Under the pieces are notes generated by a model that saw nothing but the letters and a program-made list of their open reading frames with translations, was not told the DNA's origin and ran no database searches. From Cyanobacteria bacterium HKST-UBA02 (GTDB lineage: Bacteria > Cyanobacteriota > Vampirovibrionia > Obscuribacterales > Obscuribacteraceae): 10,578 bases of DNA. Both the position numbers and the translations under genes were made by a program. Positions 6,452 to 10,578 of this stretch are shown here, piece after piece. The number at the start of each line of letters is the position of its first letter. Positions within the stretch are counted from its first letter, which is position 1. The DNA is taken from positions 1-10,578 of the forward strand of contig JAGQHH010000380.1 of NCBI GenBank assembly GCA_020431945.1, written 5' to 3'.

Positions 6452-6877
6452 ATGAAAAAGAGCTACAACATAGTCGAGGGAAAAGCTCCGCGTCCGCTGG
6501 GAGCGTACAGTCATGCTATTGAAGCTGGCGGCTTCCTCTTCGTCAGCGGGCAGGGCGCACGGGACCCGATCACCGGACTCGAGCGCGGGGTCGAACTCGG
6601 CTCCGGCGGCGAGATCGCAGCTTATGACATCAAGGTGCAAACCGAAGCAGTCATAGACAACCTGACTACGGTGCTGAAAGAAGCCGGACTCTCCCTGAAA
6701 GACCTGGTCGACGTCACGGTATTCCTGGCCGACATGAACGACTTCAAGAGCTATAACGAAGTGTACGAAAAACACTTTTCATTCCCGGATCCTCCTGCTC
6801 GCACCACGGTGCAGGCAGCACGACTGCCGGGTAAGAACTTCATCGAGATCAAAGCTACCGCCTACAGGAGGGCATGA
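6452..6877 (+). CDS. RidA-family deaminase, 2-aminomuconate deaminase-like
   Basis: Of 141 residues, somewhat longer than ordinary RidA (about 128). It keeps the three RidA residues that bind and hydrolyse enamines/imines: Y19 in GAYSHA, R117 in ARTTV and E132 in IEIKA (the R-to-E distance of 15 equals that of E. coli R105/E120). The IVEGKAPRPLG start, the GVELGSGGEIAAYDIKVQTEAVIDN segment and ADMNDFKSYNEVYEKHF resemble 2-aminomuconate deaminases of the AmnD type, although those usually lack the Tyr seen here. Predicted role: release of ammonia from 2-aminomuconate (or from a reactive enamine made by neighbouring enzymes), in the cytoplasm as a trimer. It is first in the rightward operon, with its stop overlapping the ALDH start. 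A general RidA housekeeping role is the alternative. Confidence 0.8.
   Translation: MKKSYNIVEGKAPRPLGAYSHAIEAGGFLFVSGQGARDPITGLERGVELGSGGEIAAYDIKVQTEAVIDNLTTVLKEAGLSLKDLVDVTVFLADMNDFKSYNEVYEKHFSFPDPPARTTVQAARLPGKNFIEIKATAYRRA
6866..6872 (+). promoter_or_regulatory. Shine-Dalgarno of the ALDH gene inside the ridA end
   Basis: AGGAGGG lies in the Arg-Arg codons at the end of ridA. Of the two consecutive ATG codons, the second (6877) is 5 nt from AGGAGG, and the first (6874) is only 2 nt away. The second is therefore the better start by spacing, and the first makes the ATGA overlap. Confidence 0.6.
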
Positions 6878-8343
6878 TGACTCTCTCGACCAAATCCACC
6901 AGAGTGCGAATTGAGAACTTCATCGGTGGTAAAAACGAGGCATCCGACTCCGGCAAGACTTTCGAGACCTTGAACCCGGCCACCGGAGAAGTGCTGGGCG
7001 AAGTCGCCCTGGGCACCGCATCTGATATCGACCGGGCGGTAGCAGCCGGACGCGAGGCTTTTCAAAAAGGCCCCTGGGCGAGAATGACCATGGCCGAGCG
7101 CTGCAATATCATCAATCGCATAGGCGACCTGATTCTCGAAAGACGTGAAGAACTGGCCCGGGCGGAAACACTGGATACAGGCAAGCCGCTCTCCGAAAGC
7201 CTGACCGGAGACATACCCAGATCAGGGCAGAACTTCAAATTCTTCGCCTCCTACGCAGCTTCCATGGGAGAAGATTGCTTCACCTCCGCCAGCGACGAAA
7301 GACATGTGGCGATCCGGGAGCCCCTGGGAGTGTGCGGTCTGATCACGCCCTGGAACCTGCCCCTCTATCTGGCAACCTGGAAGATCGCGCCCTGCCTGGT
7401 CATGGGCAATAGTTGCGTCCTCAAGCCGGCTGAGTGGACTCCTTATACGGCATTTCTCTTCGCCGAGATCACGAGACAGGCCGGTCTGCCCGATGGCGTA
7501 TTCAATGTCGTTAATGGCTTCGGCCCGGACGGCGCCGGGGAGGCTCTCACCGGGCATCCGCAAGTGAGCTCCATCAGCTTCACCGGCGAGACAGGCACCG
7601 GCAAGGCGATCATGGCGAATGCCGCCACCACCTTGAAGAAAGTCTCTTTCGAACTGGGCGGCAAGGGAGCCAACATAATCTTCGATGACGCCGATCTCGA
7701 TACGGCTCTCGACACAGCTGTCCGTGCGGCCTACCGCAATCAAGGACAGATCTGTCTGGCAGGCTCCAGACTCTTTGTTCAAAAGGGCGTCTATAAAAAA
7801 GTAGTTGATGCTCTGGTGGAGCGGGTCAAGTCCATCAAGGTCGGTGATCCCCTCGACCCCAACACTCAGATGGGCGCCCTGATCAGCAAAGAACACATGG
7901 AGAAGGTGCAATCCTATATAGAGCTGGGAGCCCGAGAGGGCAAGCTCCTCACCGGCGGAGAGCGGCTCCAGGACCTCGGTCCGGGTAACTTTATCGCCCC
8001 GGCGCTTTTCGAGGGCTTGAGCCATGACAGCCGTTTCTGCCAGGAAGAAATCTTCGGTCCGGCGCTTCCGGTAATACCGTTTGCCAGCGAAGAAGAAGCG
8101 GTAGAAATGGCCAATGACACACCCTATGGTCTGTCAGCCTCGCTCTGGAGCGAAAATGTGAACCGCTGCCACCGGGTGGCCAGCGCCATCAAAGCAGGGT
8201 TGATCTGGGTGAATTGCTGGTTCGCTCGTGATCTGCGCACTCCGTTTGGTGGCCAAAAAGCATCTGGAATCGGTCGGGAAGGCGGTCGTTACAGCCTGGA
8301 GTTTTTCTCCGAAGCCAAGACCATTTCGTACAAATATCGTTGA
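6874..8343 (+). CDS. Aldehyde dehydrogenase, 2-aminomuconate semialdehyde dehydrogenase type
   Basis: NAD-dependent ALDH of 489 residues (488 if the second ATG is used). Catalytic features are TPWNLPLYLATWK with N161, KPAEWTP with K184, the FTGETGTG turn, ELGGKGAN with E260, NQGQICLAGSR with the nucleophile C294, and EEIFGP with E392. WVNCWFARDLRTPFGG (445-460) followed by SGIGREGGRYSLEFF (464-478) is characteristic of the 2-aminomuconate/2-hydroxymuconate semialdehyde dehydrogenase subfamily (ALDH8-like). The Arg residues in that block (R452, R455) and R116 are plausible counterparts of the substrate-carboxylate-binding arginines of that subfamily. Predicted reaction: 2-aminomuconate 6-semialdehyde to 2-aminomuconate. 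Overlap with the RidA-like deaminase gene, which would take the product, supports this. 2-Hydroxymuconate semialdehyde or another semialdehyde is possible. Confidence 0.88.
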   Translation: MMTLSTKSTRVRIENFIGGKNEASDSGKTFETLNPATGEVLGEVALGTASDIDRAVAAGREAFQKGPWARMTMAERCNIINRIGDLILERREELARAETLDTGKPLSESLTGDIPRSGQNFKFFASYAASMGEDCFTSASDERHVAIREPLGVCGLITPWNLPLYLATWKIAPCLVMGNSCVLKPAEWTPYTAFLFAEITRQAGLPDGVFNVVNGFGPDGAGEALTGHPQVSSISFTGETGTGKAIMANAATTLKKVSFELGGKGANIIFDDADLDTALDTAVRAAYRNQGQICLAGSRLFVQKGVYKKVVDALVERVKSIKVGDPLDPNTQMGALISKEHMEKVQSYIELGAREGKLLTGGERLQDLGPGNFIAPALFEGLSHDSRFCQEEIFGPALPVIPFASEEEAVEMANDTPYGLSASLWSENVNRCHRVASAIKAGLIWVNCWFARDLRTPFGGQKASGIGREGGRYSLEFFSEAKTISYKYR

Positions 8344-8356
8344 TACGGAGACTGAT

Positions 8357-9148
8357 ATGGACCTGGGGATCAAAGGTAAAAGAGCTCTAGTTTGCGGAGC
8401 CTCGAAAGGCATGGGGAGAGCAATAGCGTCGGGTCTGGCGGAAGAAGGCGCCGATATCTTCATTTGCGCCCGGGACGATGAGGCCCTCATCACTGCCAGG
8501 GAAGAAATCAAAAGGGAAACCGGAGTCAATGTCCAGTCCTGGTCATGCGATCTGACAAACCAGAGAGAAAGACACGAACTGATCGAGAAAGTAAAAACCG
8601 TTTTCGAGCATATAGATATCCTCATTCATAACACCGGCGGCCCCGCCCCCTCATCAGCCTACGGCACCGCCCCGGAAGCCTGGGAAAGCGGCTTCAATCA
8701 ATTGTTCCAGTCGGTCGCCCAGCTCAATCAGGCCTTTCTGCCTTCGATGATCGACCGGAACTGGGGGCGAATCATCACAATCACCTCCCTTTCAGTCCTG
8801 GAGCCGATCAAGGGGCTGGCGGTCTCCAATGCCATGCGCTCGGCGGTGAGCGCCATGCTCAAGACCATGGCCGACGAGGTGGCCTGCCATAACATCACAA
8901 TCAACTGTGTGGCTCCAGGGCTGATCGACACCGACAGGCTGGCATCGCTCATGGAATCGCGCCTCCAGTCTTCCGGTCAAACCCGAATAGATTATGAGCG
9001 CGAGCGGCTCGGTTCGATTCCCGCCGGACGCCTGGGAAGCCCGAAGGAATTCGCCGATGTGGTCACTTTCCTGGCTTCCGAAAGAGCTTCATACATAACC
9101 GGCTCGACAATTTGCGTGGACGGCGGCAAGAGACGATCGACCTTCTGA
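8357..9148 (+). CDS. SDR-family protein lacking the canonical Tyr-Lys pair
   Basis: A 263-residue short-chain dehydrogenase/reductase resembling FabG-like proteins. The Rossmann motif is GASKGMGRA (14-22), followed by CDLT (64-67), HNTGG (91-95, in place of NNAG), ITSLS with S144, and the C-terminal ITGSTICVDGG (247-257). Where the family has Tyr-x3-Lys, 13 residues after the Ser, this protein has S157 and R161 (SNAMRSAV). This SN-x2-R form is shared by a known divergent subgroup of SDRs, so it is not simple decay, but the chemistry must differ. The ATG at 8357 is 6 nt after CGGAG and gives a normal N-terminus. It lies 13 bp after the ALDH gene and so probably belongs to that operon. A role in reducing an unsaturated aminomuconate-pathway intermediate is a guess from context. 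Confidence 0.88.
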   Translation: MDLGIKGKRALVCGASKGMGRAIASGLAEEGADIFICARDDEALITAREEIKRETGVNVQSWSCDLTNQRERHELIEKVKTVFEHIDILIHNTGGPAPSSAYGTAPEAWESGFNQLFQSVAQLNQAFLPSMIDRNWGRIITITSLSVLEPIKGLAVSNAMRSAVSAMLKTMADEVACHNITINCVAPGLIDTDRLASLMESRLQSSGQTRIDYERERLGSIPAGRLGSPKEFADVVTFLASERASYITGSTICVDGGKRRSTF

Positions 9149-9163
9149 TTCCTGCTTTTCACC

Positions 9164-9172
9164 TGCTATGAT
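9164..9172 (+). promoter_or_regulatory. Probable promoter of the lysine-dehydrogenase-like gene (extended -10)
   Basis: TGCTATGAT is an extended -10 (TGn plus TATGAT) inside the 59-bp gap after the SDR gene. The only -35 candidate, around TTCTGA at 9143-9148, is weak. The predicted start near 9179 gives a leader of about 28 nt containing the GAGGGAG ribosome binding site. No terminator is seen in the gap, so read-through from the SDR gene is also likely. Confidence 0.45.
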
Positions 9173-9207
9173 TTGCCGATAAAGCGGAGTTTGAGAGGGA
9201 GCTAAAA

Positions 9208-10383
9208 GTGAAATTTCTCGTTCTGGGAGCAGGCAAGGTCGGTCATGCCGTGGTCTTCGATCTGATTCGCAGCCCGAAGGTCGAAAAAGTCGTAGTAGCC
9301 GATCTCGACGCCGACAATGCTCACTTCATTAAAGAATCGCTGGCTGACGAGAAGATCGTGCCGGTGGAGCTGAATGTCAAAAACGAGGAATATGCCGCCG
9401 AGCTGATGAAGGGGACGGACATCACAGTGAGCTGCCTTCCCTGGCAACTCAACTATGAGCTCGCCAAGCTCGCCCTTTCGATTCGCGCCAACTTCTGCGA
9501 CCTGGGGGGCAATCACAAAGCCGCAGAGAAGATTCATCTCCTGGATGAAGTGGCCAGGGAGCAGGAGGTGTCCATAGTACCGAACCTCTCGATGACACCG
9601 GGACTGGTATCGATCCTGGCGAACTGCGCCGCTGAAAGCATGGAAGAGCTCTACGAGATTCGGATTCGCTCGGGGTCGATCCCGGTGGAGTCTAACGAGC
9701 ACTCGCCACTCGATTACGGTCTTTTTAACGATCCGAGCACTATGATCGACGAATTCGTAGAGCCAGCCAGGGTAATTCGTGACGGGCACCTGCTCGAGAC
9801 GGCTCCTCTGGAAGATCTGGAAGAGCTGGAGTTCCCCAGGCCGATTGGCAGGCTAGAAGCCTTCACCGCCACAGGCGGGCTCGACAGCCTTATCGAGACT
9901 TATAGGGAGAAAGTAAAACATCTAGACTATAAAACCCTCAGATATCCCGGACACTGCGAGCGCATCAAGCTCCTCAAGGACCTGGGGCTTTTCTCTGTCG
10001 ATCCTGTAATCGTCGCTTCCGGAGCCCGGGTGAATCCCAGAGAAGTGATGGAAGTGGTCATGGCCCGCAGCCTGAGTGAAGACATCGCCGATGTGGCTAT
10101 CGCCAGAGTCACCGTTACCGGAGTGACTGACAAAAAGCCGGTCCAGCACGTCTGGGAATGCATCGACTATGGCGACGAGGCTGAGGGAATACCGGCCAAT
10201 ATTCGTCTGAGCGCCTTCACCGCTTCTATCATCGCCCAGATGATCGCCCGCGGGGACATCACCGATCGAGGCGTACTCCGCCCGGAGAAAGTAGTACCGG
10301 TAAAGCTCTTCCTCGCTGAGATGGCAAGCCGGGGAATCAGCCTGACCATGACCGAAAGGAATCCGGCCCGCTCCGGCGGGTAA
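9208..10383 (+). CDS. Lysine 6-dehydrogenase / saccharopine dehydrogenase-like oxidoreductase
   Basis: A 391-residue NAD(P)-dependent enzyme with an N-terminal Rossmann fold (LVLGAGKVGHAV, 4-15; the second strand ends VVVADLD) and a saccharopine-dehydrogenase-like C-terminal domain. Several blocks resemble lysine 6-dehydrogenase as I recall it from Geobacillus: CDLGGNHKA, VPNLSMTPGLVSIL, RSGSIPVE, ATGGLDSLIETY, LDYKTLRYPGHCERIKLLKDL, and the C-terminal ARGDITDRGVLRPEKVVPVKLFLAEMASRGI. Predicted reaction: oxidative deamination of L-lysine (or a related amino acid) to 2-aminoadipate 6-semialdehyde. The GTG start follows GAGGGAG at 7-nt spacing. It may be co-transcribed with the SDR gene but seems to have its own promoter. 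A 5-bp hairpin (CCCGC/GCGGG, 10367-10380) sits at the end with no T-run. Substrate assignment is uncertain because saccharopine reductases share this fold. Confidence 0.82.
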   Translation: MKFLVLGAGKVGHAVVFDLIRSPKVEKVVVADLDADNAHFIKESLADEKIVPVELNVKNEEYAAELMKGTDITVSCLPWQLNYELAKLALSIRANFCDLGGNHKAAEKIHLLDEVAREQEVSIVPNLSMTPGLVSILANCAAESMEELYEIRIRSGSIPVESNEHSPLDYGLFNDPSTMIDEFVEPARVIRDGHLLETAPLEDLEELEFPRPIGRLEAFTATGGLDSLIETYREKVKHLDYKTLRYPGHCERIKLLKDLGLFSVDPVIVASGARVNPREVMEVVMARSLSEDIADVAIARVTVTGVTDKKPVQHVWECIDYGDEAEGIPANIRLSAFTASIIAQMIARGDITDRGVLRPEKVVPVKLFLAEMASRGISLTMTERNPARSGG

Positions 10384-10403
10384 GGACCGAGACGGGAGTA
10401 TCA

Positions 10404-10578
10404 GAGAGAGAAAAGCGTATGAAACTCTCTCCTCCAGGCCCGAGAGAGAAAAACGTATGAAACTCACTCTTCCGGGCCCGAGAGAGAAAAACGTATGAAA
10501 CTCTCTCCTCCGGGCCCGAGAGAGAAAAACGTATGAAACTCTCTCTTCCAGGTCCGAGAGAGAAAAACGTATGAAACT
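10404..10578. repeat. 38-bp tandem repeat, at least 4.6 units, running off the right edge
   Basis: Head-to-tail 38-bp units start at 10404, 10442, 10480, 10518 and 10556 (the last cut at 23 bp by the window). Units differ at only a few positions. Each holds GAGAGAG, a 14-nt A-rich segment containing CGTATGAAA, then CTCTCTC, so it can form a 7-bp stem, followed by a CTCCGGGCCC-like linker. Unit 2 has one mismatch in the stem (CTCACTC). The copies are contiguous with no unique spacers, so this is not a CRISPR array. The first unit begins 20 bp after the stop of the dehydrogenase gene. Confidence 0.95.

Noticed and set aside
9922..10467. 181-codon minus-strand open frame entering the repeat
   Set aside because: It is almost entirely antisense to the dehydrogenase gene and shows no recognisable motif; the repeat is simply stop-free on that strand.
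10404..10578. CRISPR array
   Set aside because: Units are contiguous with no unique spacers and no cas genes nearby.

Overview
This looks like a bacterial chromosome segment of moderately high GC content (high fifties by eye), densely coded and with no mobile element. The best taxonomic hint is the Ser/Thr kinase. It has a Cys/His knuckle before the kinase domain, then a single membrane span and a Pro/Lys-rich tail. This layout, and phrases such as GSPVYMSPEQC and VRPDLYIPE, resemble the many kinases I remember from non-photosynthetic Cyanobacteriota relatives (Vampirovibrionia/Obscuribacterales). That placement is from memory and tentative.

Left part (1-4544): the 5' end of gyrB runs leftward off the window. 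Divergent from it is a ribF-recF pair (FAD synthetase, then the RecF recombination ATPase; 6-bp gap). Both ribF and gyrB have recognisable promoters in the 245-bp gap between them. A membrane-anchored Ser/Thr protein kinase follows on the same strand and ends at a strong hairpin terminator that could work in both directions.

Middle (4545-4920): there is no convincing gene here. The first 140 bp can fold into a compact branched structure (a 7-bp closing helix around three hairpins, flanked by two GGC-N5-GCC hairpins) and may be an unrecognised structured RNA. The remainder holds nothing I can name.

Right part (4921-10383): a catabolic block read from a 47-bp divergent promoter region. Leftward: kynB (arylformamidase) overlapping a BtpA-family TIM-barrel gene by ATGA. 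Rightward: a RidA/2-aminomuconate-deaminase-like gene overlapping by ATGA an ALDH of the 2-aminomuconate-semialdehyde dehydrogenase type, then an SDR lacking the usual Tyr-Lys pair. A lysine 6-dehydrogenase/saccharopine-dehydrogenase-like gene follows with its own probable promoter. KynB, the ALDH and the RidA protein fit steps of tryptophan breakdown through kynurenine and 2-aminomuconate. The last enzyme fits lysine oxidation. In known biochemistry both routes converge on 2-oxoadipate. The kynureninase, monooxygenase, dioxygenase and decarboxylase steps are not in this window.

Right edge (10404-10578): a 38-bp tandem repeat with at least 4.6 copies runs off the window. Each unit carries an inverted repeat and a 13-codon open frame whose stop overlaps the next unit's start.
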